64,000 bases of DNA from JACPYF01 sp947085845 (GCA_947085845.1 CAMTXO010000002.1:496001-560000), one strand, 5' to 3'. Positions 35,101 to 44,039 are shown, numbered from the stretch's first letter. Notes: generated from the sequence alone by a model not told the origin. Numbers and translations: made by a program.

Positions 35101-36498
35101 ATGCGGGGCGGCTCATCAAACTTTGACAGAGATGTATTTGTTCAAAGTATAACTATTAACGGTAAAGAGGTTTATAAGTATGACGAAACGCATCCTGGTG
35201 TTACATACAGAGGGGATTGGCATAACAGTTCCAACAAATCATTGAGCTGTAACTCTGCTTCGGAGCAAGGTCGGCGTTTAATAGGTGACGAGGCGACAAG
35301 TCTTTCCTGGGGCGCTCCCTATCCTTGTTACGGCATAAGTGTCGGCGGTATCGACGCTAAAATACCATTGACCGCTCCATCTTATAACCCTGTGTCTAAA
35401 AAAGTTAGAGTAACTGTCAGTGCGAGTGCTAATATTACAAACAATATAGGAGCCTATGGAGGTGCACAACTGTCTAATAACGGCTGCCCGCATATGGGAA
35501 TTACGGTAAAAACCGACGATGGTCAGTATCGTGAAGATGTAAAAAAAGTGTGTGCAGCGGCAGGCAACTGGCAGGACTACACGTTTGATACCAATATTGG
35601 TAAAGACACAATAGACTGGGTGAGTGCTATGTTTGATGCGCCAGACGGATACGGTGGTGGCGCAGGCAACGAAAGAGATCTGTTTGTGCGGAGTGTCAGA
35701 GTAGAATACGAAGGTTCAAGTACGAGCCAGACGTATAACACTACGCCTGGTAGCGGAGCAGGCAATATATGGATGATTACAAATAGCGGTGGTGCAGCTG
35801 GCACTACGCCAGTAGGAACACAAGTCGATAAGGCGATCAATGATACATCCACGTACACCAATGTATGTAACACCAATGGCCAAGATTATGTATCGTTATT
35901 TGCTGCCGAAGATTCTGCATATGACGGGCATTGTCTAGGCGTAAAGATAACAAATGTTGTGGCCCTCCCACCCCCTCCACCTCCTACGAGCATACTTGAC
36001 GAGAACTACGACGGTTTTGCTGGTAGAAGTATTGTCATCTATGCCAAAAAACCACAAGGCGATAGCTGTAGCAATAACGATAATGCAGCGGGTAACATAG
36101 TGATAAGCCAAAATATTGACTATAAAAAAGACGGTTTTACAGATGTAACCAAATTGCCACGAATAGTTATTATGGCTGACTGTAATATACGTATTTTAGA
36201 CAATGTCACCAAAATTAGAGCTACGCTCATTGCTGGCGATGCCATCAAAACATGTACTACACAAGCTAGGACAAAAGATGAATGCACGGAGCCTCTGTAT
36301 GTTCGTGGTGCGGTGTCTGCGAAACGTCTCTTGCTATGGCGTACTGCCAATGCAGACCTAACCGACACCGTAGGGGCGACGACACCGGCAGAAAGCTTCG
36401 ACCTCAGTCCAAGTCAGATGATCGCTGGCTATAGTCGGGATAGTAATTCTAGTCAACCTAGAACGGTATACGAGAAAGATCTGCCTCCTAGATATTAA
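32161..36498 (+). CDS. Giant secreted surface protein, putative pilus-associated adhesin
   Basis: 1445 residues. A signal peptide ends near HTSYA-AFSG (about 38). The N-terminal 500 residues are rich in Trp, Asn, Gly and Cys with no known fold. An Ig-like stretch follows near 560-700. Two modules near 900-1010 and 1065-1185 resemble CBM60-type carbohydrate-binding domains: FVNDAWGG...DRDVFVQSITING and MFDAPDGYGGG...ERDLFVRSVRV, each preceded by paired Cys. After a Pro linker, the end (from about 1277) has a beta-helix-like pattern (VIYAKKP, IVIMADCNIRI, GAVSAKRLLLWR). It opens the type IV pilus locus, so a pilus or surface adhesin that binds sugars is likely. Confidence 0.7.
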   Translation: MSYLTTHPKIGSRQLLALIYTTLVMAMVIFLSHTSYAAFSGMPTNLAADGREDSSNPAIVHLSRVGNDATGNGGLLQTTTIKVYYPGDAPPIGDAAKIFVDRIQGSCDLVAYVNGSSGELIRYNTAETCNIMKFQLPSTTAVWKSLSTTEGNFRVATITFKLSDAGEDFNEDPIQDTANSGFRRTIDINHFSSFNGSRLGFAGGKPVTIDTNSGGGLTWGFTLAFGVPCNASATNSVTWRDDDQGLDPQHGYVMDTSMSNADTGNVVGSNPSWGGKGLGSMAVSLNSNNRYDWNWTDVYKGNAIRIYYPYDTAWYYLSCLPKSWELADYSYISSNGYNLGDSHGQISRPEDGPAPGENFQFINDIRNNGERAVSDGFWRCLDNSDYPVADTDPDTPGHQTAGWSGGANNSCKDNPDGRAWWLKDNTEQIVFDRSRTGYVDDTFACIGTGVTPGNLLYNNPNGAWNWWDNNAVRGVGCSATPGPHDGSGGQDLQLQASDGGRTICQNGSYYPRYAIEKKESSYDSTKTTGWTLPHDLGQDDRAYMSLCLQMPYYYNLTPELDVGGNEGGTIQQGDDLTVTGEVSQPSSSGGRNHTYSQSGKDKGIVQFRFDSGETLPTALTGGDDSVSPLLWCANRASAAACSTVTSKTDAVGIPADSNGTLSIHNGTGQIINTETLAVGTKLCYATYVQHPKNTTNSDVVGGDSVYRYSDIECAVVTKAPKIQFLRGDVSVGRKWSTDTTCTGGTVTDAPIVASGAPNAANTKSSPNYYGSWVEYGALATGEISGLGSGASPYGLVGSTTYNAATAFRWAKQLTFANTDGGAGEYAYGGNWCLQNPFARVTSNSTNIEDIKNSPVNQPDVYNETSGRLQLNELAEKVPKEYDKTGYTVNGSVNIAPPNTDVPPTVVEVVAKSQHDTTQKGCPKIRIQATDKDNAAITDQDTKCLKSTDYQTYTYNMYLGPNGPGSIDLQFVNDAWGGTNFMRGGSSNFDRDVFVQSITINGKEVYKYDETHPGVTYRGDWHNSSNKSLSCNSASEQGRRLIGDEATSLSWGAPYPCYGISVGGIDAKIPLTAPSYNPVSKKVRVTVSASANITNNIGAYGGAQLSNNGCPHMGITVKTDDGQYREDVKKVCAAAGNWQDYTFDTNIGKDTIDWVSAMFDAPDGYGGGAGNERDLFVRSVRVEYEGSSTSQTYNTTPGSGAGNIWMITNSGGAAGTTPVGTQVDKAINDTSTYTNVCNTNGQDYVSLFAAEDSAYDGHCLGVKITNVVALPPPPPPTSILDENYDGFAGRSIVIYAKKPQGDSCSNNDNAAGNIVISQNIDYKKDGFTDVTKLPRIVIMADCNIRILDNVTKIRATLIAGDAIKTCTTQARTKDECTEPLYVRGAVSAKRLLLWRTANADLTDTVGATTPAESFDLSPSQMIAGYSRDSNSSQPRTVYEKDLPPRY

Positions 36499-36547
36499 AA
36501 AAGCTAACTTCTTAAAAAAGACTTGCTAACAGCTATAGCGCTTGTGC

Positions 36548-36553
36548 TATAAT
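36548..36553 (+). promoter_or_regulatory. -10 box for pilM operon
   Basis: TATAAT in the recurring CTTGTGCTATAAT context, 11 bases before the pilM ATG. Confidence 0.7.
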
Positions 36554-36564
36554 AACCACCAGAT

Positions 36565-37617
36565 ATGAAATTACTAAATACGGTGGGCGATTTTTTTGCA
36601 TTAGATATAGGTACAACTGCTATTCGAATAGTGCAGCTTGCACGTAATGGCAAAACGGATTCATGGACATTGGTAAAGTATGGCTATGCGCCAGTAGACC
36701 CAAAAGTGAGTGTCAGTGATGCAGCAGAAGACCAACGACGACTGGGCGAGATAATAATGACAGCGCTCGGTCAGAGCGGAATTTCAACACGCGACGTAGT
36801 AGTTGGTATACCTTCAAATAAAACATTTGCTACGGTTGTAGATTTGGCAAAAATGACGCCACAAGAGCTGAAAGTAAATGTAAAGTACCAGGCCGAACAA
36901 TACATACCGATGCAGATCAACGAAGTAAAACTCGATTGGGCGCTACTAGGAGACAGCCCAACTGGAGCTGATAAGTCAGAAGTGCTGCTTACAAGTGTGG
37001 CCAATAGTTATAACGAGGCTCGACTTGATATGTTAGAAAACTTGGGGTTGAATGTTGTGGCTACGGAGCCAGATTCAATTGCGATGTTGCGAGCGATATT
37101 CCCTATGGACGCCAAAGGCGCAACTATGGTTTTTGACATGGGATACAATACCAGTGATCTCGTAGTAACAATGGATGGTGGACCACGATTGGTGCGCTCT
37201 ATCCCTGTTGGCTTGCAAACCCTTATCAAGATGGCCATGAGCAACCTAAACATCGAACAAAATCAGGCAGAACAATTTATTTTGAAATTTGGACTATCTC
37301 CTGACAGGCTCGAAGGGCAAGTAATACGCGCAATTGAAGGCGCTATCGACCAGTTTATAGCTGAAATTAATAAATCTGTAACCTTTTTCCAAAACCGATA
37401 TACAAATAGTACGGTAAGTACTATCTATGTAGCTGGCTATGGTGCTGCTGTGCCACTTTTTGCGGAAAACATTGGGCAAAAAACAAATATATCAGCAGTG
37501 TTGGCGAATCCATGGCAAAAAGTACAAATGTCATCAGCTGACAAAGAGAAACTACAGCCTATCTCAACCCAGTTTGGTGTTGCTATAGGCTTGGCTCAGA
37601 GGATGAAAGTGCTATGA
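36565..37617 (+). CDS. pilM: Type IV pilus assembly protein PilM
   Basis: 350 residues. Actin-like ATPase fold: ALDIGTTAIRIVQL (phosphate 1), VVGIPSNKTFATVVDLAKM, YQAEQYIPMQINEVKLDW, VFDMGYNTSDLVV (phosphate 2), and the late VAGYGAAVPLFAENI. It sits on the inner face of the membrane, binds the PilN N-terminus and links the motor to the alignment complex. First gene of the pilMNO-pilBTC run; its stop overlaps pilN by 4 bases. Confidence 0.95.
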   Translation: MKLLNTVGDFFALDIGTTAIRIVQLARNGKTDSWTLVKYGYAPVDPKVSVSDAAEDQRRLGEIIMTALGQSGISTRDVVVGIPSNKTFATVVDLAKMTPQELKVNVKYQAEQYIPMQINEVKLDWALLGDSPTGADKSEVLLTSVANSYNEARLDMLENLGLNVVATEPDSIAMLRAIFPMDAKGATMVFDMGYNTSDLVVTMDGGPRLVRSIPVGLQTLIKMAMSNLNIEQNQAEQFILKFGLSPDRLEGQVIRAIEGAIDQFIAEINKSVTFFQNRYTNSTVSTIYVAGYGAAVPLFAENIGQKTNISAVLANPWQKVQMSSADKEKLQPISTQFGVAIGLAQRMKVL

Positions 37618-38333
37618 TTGAGCTCAACCTACTACCAGATATCAAGCAAGAGTTTGTACACGCTCAGCGTCAGAAACGTTTAGTTGTATCTGTGATGGTT
37701 TTGACTAGTATTGGCGCTGTCGCACTAGTTCTACTACTAGGATTTTATGCGTATGCTGTGCAACCGGTGCGTAACACCATCGAAGATAATCTTATAGCTG
37801 ATAATTCAAAAAAGTTAAAGAGTAATAAAAATCTTGTGCGCAACCTTACTATACAAAATCAGTTATCTAGCATTACAGGGTTGCACGAAATGAAACCTCT
37901 GTATCAACGACTTTTCGACTTTTTAAAAGTAATTAACCCTAGTGCACCGAATAACATCAGCATTTCAGAGGCAAGTATTTTACAGAATGAAGAAGGTAGG
38001 AATATTCTCGTTTTAGAAGCCAGTGCAAAGGATTTTCAGGCAGTAAAAGTTTTCCAAGACACACTAGAAAATGCAAAGCTTACATACGTACTTGACGGAA
38101 AGAAGAGTGAAGAGAAACTTTTTGACCTGGTGGACATAACCGAACAAGCACTTGGTACAAGAAGTGATGGCGAAAAAGTTGCATCATTTAAAGTAGGACT
38201 AGAGTATAACGAGAATACTTTTGCTTGGAACGCATCGAAAGTGTCAGTAAAAATTCCAAACAAGAACACCAATCAGACAGCTCAAAATGTATTTGCAGAT
38301 GCACCGACAGTAACTAAAGAGGGGTCGCAGTAA
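37614..38333 (+). CDS. pilN: PilN-like pilus assembly protein
   Basis: 239 residues. It opens with the PilM-binding motif IELNLLPDIKQEF (usually INLLP), then a membrane span at about 25-48 and a periplasmic-type coiled-coil and alpha/beta region. Sequence after residue 60 is divergent, so the call rests on the motif, topology and position between pilM and pilO. It shares one base with the next start. Confidence 0.85.
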   Translation: MIELNLLPDIKQEFVHAQRQKRLVVSVMVLTSIGAVALVLLLGFYAYAVQPVRNTIEDNLIADNSKKLKSNKNLVRNLTIQNQLSSITGLHEMKPLYQRLFDFLKVINPSAPNNISISEASILQNEEGRNILVLEASAKDFQAVKVFQDTLENAKLTYVLDGKKSEEKLFDLVDITEQALGTRSDGEKVASFKVGLEYNENTFAWNASKVSVKIPNKNTNQTAQNVFADAPTVTKEGSQ

Positions 38334-39046
38334 TGGCAGATAGTAAAGAGCAAAAACCAAATATCTCTGGAGCTTCATCTTCTGCTGTGGGCTTAAGAAA
38401 GCGACAACAGATTGCAGCTAGTAACAAAACAATGTTTTTGTGGGTTGCCGGAGCGTCGGTAGTGGTGGCATTTGCCATTGTAATATCAATTTTTTTGGTC
38501 AAACAAATAATGTTTTCCGAGAAAATATTGATAGAAAAGAGAGAAACGGTCTCTACACTAGAAAAAAATATTAAAAGCGCAAAAGAGCTGGATAAAAATG
38601 TCAATAAACTAAGGGCAAATAAAAACCTTTCTCAGCTGCGGAACAAAGCCTCGAGCAATAGTCTCGATGTAATAATCGATGCGTTGCCATATAGAGCAGA
38701 TAAGGCCGCTCTGGGAGCTTCTTTGCAGAAAGTCCTACTCACTGATGCTTCTATTGATGCGCTAGATATCGAGAGCGAAGAAGGGACGTCAAGTGACTTA
38801 ACTGCTGTACAAACCGAACAGGTTGGTACAAGTGAGCCGATGACATTTACTTTTAAAGTAACTGGAGGAGTTGATCAAATCAAGGCCGTCCTAGACAAGT
38901 TGAACAAATCTATACGGCCAATTGTCATTACTTCGTTCCAGGTGGAGTCTGCAGGTGGCAATAATTTAACTGCCAGCATACAAGCATCGACATATTATCA
39001 GCCTGCTCGTCAGTTTGAGTTAACTGAAAAGGTAATAAAACCATGA
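38333..39046 (+). CDS. pilO: PilO-like pilus assembly protein
   Basis: 237 residues. A Ser/Lys-rich cytosolic start, a membrane span at about 36-62, a coiled coil (VSTLEKNIKSAKELDKNVNKL) and an outer ferredoxin-like part (TFTFKVTGGVDQIKAVLDKLNKSIRPI). This is the architecture of PilO, partner of PilN in the alignment complex. Its stop overlaps the following ATG by 4 bases. Confidence 0.78.
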   Translation: MADSKEQKPNISGASSSAVGLRKRQQIAASNKTMFLWVAGASVVVAFAIVISIFLVKQIMFSEKILIEKRETVSTLEKNIKSAKELDKNVNKLRANKNLSQLRNKASSNSLDVIIDALPYRADKAALGASLQKVLLTDASIDALDIESEEGTSSDLTAVQTEQVGTSEPMTFTFKVTGGVDQIKAVLDKLNKSIRPIVITSFQVESAGGNNLTASIQASTYYQPARQFELTEKVIKP

Positions 39047-39282
39047 AAAAGAATGATTTTGCAGCTTTGATTTTAATAGCTTCTGTGAGCCTGCTTATTG
39101 CATGGTTTACTGCAAGTGCTGTAATAGGAGAACCTAAAAAATCAGCACAAAAAGTAAAAACAGTTGAAACGATTGTTGGTACTACAGAAAATCCCGACAA
39201 AAAGATATTTAACAAAAATGCCATAAACCCAACTGTTGAAAGTGCTATCGGTAAGTCTTCTGACAGTCTACCGTTTAATTAA
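39043..39282 (+). CDS. Small single-span membrane protein of the pilus operon
   Basis: 79 residues. A span at about 8-28 is followed by about 50 polar residues outside. It holds the gene position where pilP lies in Gram-negative operons but has no PilP lipobox or domain; PilP normally contacts the outer-membrane secretin, which is absent here. Possibly a reduced stand-in that caps the PilN-PilO complex. Confidence 0.65.
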   Translation: MKKNDFAALILIASVSLLIAWFTASAVIGEPKKSAQKVKTVETIVGTTENPDKKIFNKNAINPTVESAIGKSSDSLPFN

Positions 39283-39293
39283 GGGGTGTATTG

Positions 39294-41060
39294 ATGGCGC
39301 TTTTAACCGATGATTTACAAAAAAATCTAAAAGTCCTTTTCATAGAGGAAGGGTTAGTTAGTGAGCGCGTTCTAGAAGAGTTTCAAAAAAAGGCCACCCA
39401 AGAAAGTGTCACGCTTGTAGGTGTATTGTTAAAAGACGGTATAGTGAGCGATGAAACTATGACGCACTGTATAGCATACGTGTCGGGTGTTCCGTATGTA
39501 AATTTAGCTGATGTACCAATTGATCAAAAAATACTCTCACTTCTGCCCCTAGACATAGCGGAGCGATTTATGGCGGTGCCCTTGGGTGAGGTGTCTGGTC
39601 GTTTGGCTGTTGCTATGCTTGATGCCAACAACATTCAGGCAGTTGATTTTTTAGCTAATAAAATTGCTAGACCACTAAAAGTATATATGGCGAGCGAAAA
39701 AGGCATTCGCAACGTTATAGCACAGTATAAAACGGACTTTTCTAGTGTCGATGCTGCTGTTGATGCAGTACAAAGCGAGAAAAATGAAGCAGCTCAGATA
39801 TCTGCGGATGTGAAGACAATTGTTCAGGATTCACCAATATCTCGAGCTCTCAGTACTATTTTGGAGCATGCTGCACGTTCGAAAGCATCAGATATTCACA
39901 TAGAACCGATGGAAAATGTATTAAAGATTCGTGATCGTGTAGATGGGGTTCTGAGGGAAATCATGCAACTGCCAAAGAGTATTGAGCCGGCGCTTGTTAG
40001 TCGAATAAAAATTTTAGCAAACCTAAAGATTGACGAACACAGAGTGCCGCAAGATGGTCAATTTGCCGTACTCGCTGCAGGGAAAGAGATTGATCTGCGT
40101 ATTGCAATATCACCTGTAGTTTGGGGCGAACAAGTGGTTATTCGTTTGCTGGACAAGTCTGGGTCGAGCTTTAATATTGAAGAAATGGGTTATGCAGGTC
40201 GTGCGCTACGTACTATCCGCAAGGGTATTCAAAAGCCGAATGGTATGGTTATTACATCTGGTCCGACTGGTTCCGGTAAATCAACATCACTCTACGCCCT
40301 CATTCAGGAGATTAAAGACGATAGTATAAACATCGTAACATTGGAAGACCCTGTCGAATATAAAATGAAGGGTGTGAACCAAATTCAGGTCAACGCCGAT
40401 GTTGGACTAACGTTTGCGAATGGGCTTCGTTCAATTTTGCGTCAAGATCCTGATGTGGTGATGGTAGGTGAGATTCGTGACAAAGAAACAGCGGAGCTTG
40501 CCATCCAGGCAGCTCTGACAGGCCACCTTGTGTTTAGTACGCTGCACACAAACTCTGCAGCAGGCGTATTGCCGCGACTACTCGATATGGGGATTGAGCC
40601 ATTTTTGATCGCCAGTACGGTTAACACAATTATTGGACAACGATTGGTTCGCCGAATAGCAAATGACAGGGAAATGTATCAGTCAAATGAAATTGAAACG
40701 AAAAGTGTCTTAGATAATATTGGACAGCTTTTGCCAAAAACAAAGGCCGATATGCCAGCAGTCTCGGCAGATCTAGGTTATGAAGACTTGCCACTAAGTG
40801 GTCAAAGCGCTTATACTTTAGCTAAGGGTGTTGATAGCCCTCGAACCCCAGGGGGTTACTCTGGGCGAGTTGGACTTTATGAGGTTATAGATATGACCGA
40901 AGAGATCCAAAACCTAGTTGTGCAGCGCTCGACGACTGCTCAGATAGAAAAGATGGCAATATCACAAGGGCTTGTGACTATGCGCCAAGACGGTTATTTC
41001 AAAGTATTACAGGGTCAAACATCGATAGACGAAGTAAACAGGGTGTCGGCGAGTGTATAA
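39294..41060 (+). CDS. pilB: Pilus extension ATPase PilB/GspE
   Basis: 588 residues. An N-terminal MshEN-like domain (to about 150) precedes the ATPase. SDIHIEPMENVLKIRDRVDG begins it; Walker A is GPTGSGKST near 322; the Asp box is IVTLEDPVEY; Walker B is DVVMVGEIRD near 385; the His box is TGHLVFSTLHTN. It powers pilin polymerisation. The tetracysteine zinc knuckle usual after RLVRR is missing. ATG 39294 follows an AAGGGGTG site; TTG 39291 is less likely. Confidence 0.95.
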   Translation: MALLTDDLQKNLKVLFIEEGLVSERVLEEFQKKATQESVTLVGVLLKDGIVSDETMTHCIAYVSGVPYVNLADVPIDQKILSLLPLDIAERFMAVPLGEVSGRLAVAMLDANNIQAVDFLANKIARPLKVYMASEKGIRNVIAQYKTDFSSVDAAVDAVQSEKNEAAQISADVKTIVQDSPISRALSTILEHAARSKASDIHIEPMENVLKIRDRVDGVLREIMQLPKSIEPALVSRIKILANLKIDEHRVPQDGQFAVLAAGKEIDLRIAISPVVWGEQVVIRLLDKSGSSFNIEEMGYAGRALRTIRKGIQKPNGMVITSGPTGSGKSTSLYALIQEIKDDSINIVTLEDPVEYKMKGVNQIQVNADVGLTFANGLRSILRQDPDVVMVGEIRDKETAELAIQAALTGHLVFSTLHTNSAAGVLPRLLDMGIEPFLIASTVNTIIGQRLVRRIANDREMYQSNEIETKSVLDNIGQLLPKTKADMPAVSADLGYEDLPLSGQSAYTLAKGVDSPRTPGGYSGRVGLYEVIDMTEEIQNLVVQRSTTAQIEKMAISQGLVTMRQDGYFKVLQGQTSIDEVNRVSASV

Positions 41061-41092
41061 AATATGAATAGTAATACAAAAGGGTAGGCAAC

Positions 41093-42163
41093 ATGGCAGA
41101 AAATGATCTCAGGATAGAAATTTTACTAGAGGAAGTGGTACGGAAACGTGCCTCTGATCTTCACCTACAGGTAGCATTACCACCAATGCTAAGGATTGAT
41201 GGGTCATTGACCCCAGTCACTGGGTTTGATGCAATGACCGAAGAACAGGTAGAGACTCTTATATTTGCTATTTTGGACGAAGAGCAACAACAGGTATTGA
41301 TGAAAGACAAAGAGTTTGACTTTAGCTTTGCCTTTGGTGATCTTGGTCGTTTTCGTGTGAACGCATTTCACGAACGTGGTAATTTAGCGGCAGCGTTGCG
41401 TTTGATTCCAAATGAAATCGCCGATATTACATCTCTAGGAATGCCAGCTGTTATTAATAAATTTGCCGAGTATCCTCGTGGGTTGGTTTTGATTACTGGT
41501 CCTACTGGTTCTGGTAAATCTACAACCCTAGCCGCGCTAGTAGACAAGATTAATACTGAACGATCACACCACATTATTACCATCGAAGATCCAATCGAAT
41601 TTACACACAAGTCAAAACGATCTGTTGTGGTACAGCGTGAAGTTCACTATGACACTTATAGTTTCTCGGCAGCTCTACGTTCAGCACTTCGACAAGATCC
41701 TGACGTAGTATTGATCGGTGAGATGCGTGATCTCGAAACCATTTCGGCTGCGATTACGATTGCAGAAACCGGACACCTTGTATTTGCAACACTTCATACA
41801 AACTCGGCAGCACAATCTATCGATCGTATGATCGATGTATTTCCGCCCCACCAGCAGCCGCAAGTAAGGTCACAGCTAGCTAATATTTTGATGGGTATTT
41901 GCTCTCAGCGCTTAGTACCAGCTATAGGTGGTGGACGAATGGTTGCCGCTGAAATATTGGTCGCGAACCCAGCAGTTCGAAACATTATTCGTGAAGGCAA
42001 GAGTCATCAGCTTGATGCAGTCATTCAAACTGGTGCAGACCAAGGTATGCAGTCTATGGATCGTACACTAGCCGATATGATTCGCTCCGGTACTATTACG
42101 TATGACGAAGCCCGTAACTTCGCAGTAGATTTGACCGAGCTCGATAGAATGATGAGAGGTTAG
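41093..42163 (+). CDS. pilT: Pilus retraction ATPase PilT
   Basis: 356 residues, the usual PilT length. ASDLHLQVALPPMLRIDG starts the PAS-like N-domain; Walker A is GPTGSGKST near 136; IITIEDPIEF, Walker B DVVLIGEMRD and TGHLVFATLHTNSAAQSIDRMIDVFP follow, with the latter diagnostic of PilT. It depolymerises pili and drives twitching and DNA uptake. It lies between pilB and pilC in the same orientation. Confidence 0.97.
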   Translation: MAENDLRIEILLEEVVRKRASDLHLQVALPPMLRIDGSLTPVTGFDAMTEEQVETLIFAILDEEQQQVLMKDKEFDFSFAFGDLGRFRVNAFHERGNLAAALRLIPNEIADITSLGMPAVINKFAEYPRGLVLITGPTGSGKSTTLAALVDKINTERSHHIITIEDPIEFTHKSKRSVVVQREVHYDTYSFSAALRSALRQDPDVVLIGEMRDLETISAAITIAETGHLVFATLHTNSAAQSIDRMIDVFPPHQQPQVRSQLANILMGICSQRLVPAIGGGRMVAAEILVANPAVRNIIREGKSHQLDAVIQTGADQGMQSMDRTLADMIRSGTITYDEARNFAVDLTELDRMMRG

Positions 42164-42170
42164 GTAGAGA

Positions 42171-43382
42171 GTGTTAACCTTCAACTACGAAGCAAAAGAC
42201 CGTGCTACCGGCAAACATGTTAAATCAACAGTTCAGGCTGATAGCGAGGCAGTTGCCTATAAGCTGTTGGTCAATCAGGGCTACAATCCTATAAAAATTG
42301 CCGAAAAAGGAACAGGCGACGGGTTGCTTAGTGGCATAAAAAATCATATTTCTACCAAAGATAGAGTGGTATTTTCTCGCCAACTTGCGACATTGATTGG
42401 TGCAGGTTTGCCGTTGTCTCAAAGCCTTCATACTGTAGTTGACCAAACTGAAAACGTGCGTATGAAATCTATCGCTCAGGCAATACTAGTGTCTGTCGAG
42501 GGCGGTAAACCGCTCGCTGAAGCATTTTCGAAATATCCAGATGTATTCGATACTGTTTTTATAGCACTTGTAGAAGCAGGAGAGGCCTCCGGTACGCTAG
42601 ACAAAGCACTGGAACGTATTGCAGACCAGCAAGAAAAAGATGCTGAAATGATGGGTAAAATCAAAGGAGCAATGGTATATCCGCTTATTGTACTCAGTGT
42701 TATTGTCGGTGTGATGGTATTTATGCTTTTTACCATAGTTCCACAAGTCGAAAAGCTGTATAAAGATTTAAAACAAGAGTTACCATTTATTTCACAGATC
42801 ATGGTCACCAGCGCAGATTTTCTAATAAACTTCTGGTGGGCTACAATCATTGTCACAGGGGCGGTCATCTACTTTTCTATTCGTTATTTCAAAACAGAGG
42901 ATGGCAAAAAAGTGTCAGATACTATGAAGCTCAATATGCCACTAATTGGCCCATTGTTTCGCAAGCTGTATATGGCGCGGTTTACACGCACTGGCTCAAC
43001 GTTACTTGCCACCGGCGTGCCAATGCTTGATGCGCTGGATATATGTAAAAAAGCAGTCAACAACAGTCATGTTGCCGATTCTATAGGTCATGCCGCAGAG
43101 AAAGTAAAAAACGGTAAAGGCCTAGCTGAGTCACTAGAGGGCGAAGACTATATATTATCGCTTGCTCCGCAGATGATCGGTATAGGTGAAAAATCAGGTA
43201 AAGTAGATGATATGATGGCAAAAACAGCGACTGTTTATGAAAATGAGCTAGACTCGGCTATCAAAGCCATATCTACGGTGATAGAGCCTGTACTAATGGT
43301 AGTGCTGGCTATATTCGCCGGGGGTATGGTTGCGGCGATTTTACTACCTATTTATCAACTGGTAGGAAACATAAAAGTTTAG
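42171..43382 (+). CDS. pilC: Inner-membrane pilus platform protein PilC
   Basis: 403 residues. Two GspF domains with the duplicated pattern FSRQLATLIGAGLPLSQSL (about 68) and FTRTGSTLLATGVPMLDAL (about 270). Membrane spans lie near 170-192, 222-240 and 375-397. PilC is the rotor the two ATPases act on. Start is GTG 42171 with GGTAGAGA just before it. Confidence 0.96.
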   Translation: MLTFNYEAKDRATGKHVKSTVQADSEAVAYKLLVNQGYNPIKIAEKGTGDGLLSGIKNHISTKDRVVFSRQLATLIGAGLPLSQSLHTVVDQTENVRMKSIAQAILVSVEGGKPLAEAFSKYPDVFDTVFIALVEAGEASGTLDKALERIADQQEKDAEMMGKIKGAMVYPLIVLSVIVGVMVFMLFTIVPQVEKLYKDLKQELPFISQIMVTSADFLINFWWATIIVTGAVIYFSIRYFKTEDGKKVSDTMKLNMPLIGPLFRKLYMARFTRTGSTLLATGVPMLDALDICKKAVNNSHVADSIGHAAEKVKNGKGLAESLEGEDYILSLAPQMIGIGEKSGKVDDMMAKTATVYENELDSAIKAISTVIEPVLMVVLAIFAGGMVAAILLPIYQLVGNIKV

Positions 43383-43385
43383 TGC

Positions 43386-43414
43386 TTGCAAAACGCTATA
43401 TAGTGGTGTAGCAT
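43386..43414 (+). promoter_or_regulatory. Promoter for the pilin gene
   Basis: TTGCAA (43386-43391), 17-base spacer, TAGCAT (43409-43414). The leader contains the short direct repeats GCATAAGCATAAGCATTAAGC region (about 43411-43431) and an AAAGGGTGGG ribosome site (43456-43465). Confidence 0.5.
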
Positions 43415-43474
43415 AAGCATAAGCATTAAGCTAAAAGAAATTAAGGTTCATACAGAAAGGGTGGGAAAATCTTT

Positions 43475-43957
43475 ATGAACGCTCCACAGCTAGAAAACAA
43501 AAAAGGATTTACAATCATCGAGGTTGTATTGGTACTTGCGATAGCAGCGCTGATATTTTTGATGGTATTTATTGCATTGCCTGCATTGCAGCGAAATCAA
43601 CGAGACACAGCTAGGAAAACTATCCTTGGTAAAGTAACCTCGGGTATCACAACCTATCAATCCAACAAAAGAGGCGCACAACCCCCAGATGCAGAAGCGT
43701 TGTCGAAATATGTAGATGCTAAAGCGCAGACGTCTGGCGGTGCTACAACATATGTGATTGACAGTGAGTATGAAGTTGAACTAACAAACACTCTTCCAAC
43801 AAACGGAGTTGGAAACGCAGCAACAGATGTTGTACAAGTTATTACTGGTGCTACATGTAACGATGCCGGAGATGCAGCGATTGACGGCACCACCAGGCAA
43901 GCAGCGGTTATTTTACAGATGGAAAATGCAGATGCATTTTTCTGCCAATCTACTTAG
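43475..43957 (+). CDS. pilA: Type IV pilin (probable major subunit)
   Basis: 160 residues. Short positive leader, prepilin cleavage site KKG-FTIIEV with Glu at mature +5, then a 20-residue hydrophobic helix and a globular C-domain with a likely disulphide loop (TCNDAGDA...FFCQST), as in pilins. The own promoter, strong ribosome site and strong terminator mark it as the most expressed gene of the locus, consistent with the major subunit. Cleaved by the peptidase encoded next. Confidence 0.9.
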   Translation: MNAPQLENKKGFTIIEVVLVLAIAALIFLMVFIALPALQRNQRDTARKTILGKVTSGITTYQSNKRGAQPPDAEALSKYVDAKAQTSGGATTYVIDSEYEVELTNTLPTNGVGNAATDVVQVITGATCNDAGDAAIDGTTRQAAVILQMENADAFFCQST

Positions 43958-43977
43958 GCTTTAAGAATAAGTTAGAA

Positions 43978-44012
43978 ATAGAAACCCGCGAAAATCTCGC
44001 GGGTTTCTATTT
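43978..44012 (+). terminator. Strong terminator after pilA
   Basis: 14-base stem ATAGAAACCCGCGA/TCGCGGGTTTCTAT, 5-base loop, followed by TTT. Confidence 0.92.
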
Positions 44013-44026
44013 TGACCGTAGTTTGC

Positions 44027-44032
44027 TATCAT
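44027..44032 (+). promoter_or_regulatory. -10 box for leaderless pilD
   Basis: TATCAT after TTTGC, 7 bases before the ATG. Confidence 0.4.
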
Positions 44033-44039
44033 AAAGCTT

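Noticed and set aside
43411..43431. GCATAA triple repeat before pilA as a start of a CRISPR-like or phase-variable array
   Set aside because: Only three short imperfect units; too short and too close to the promoter to be more than a minor repeat.
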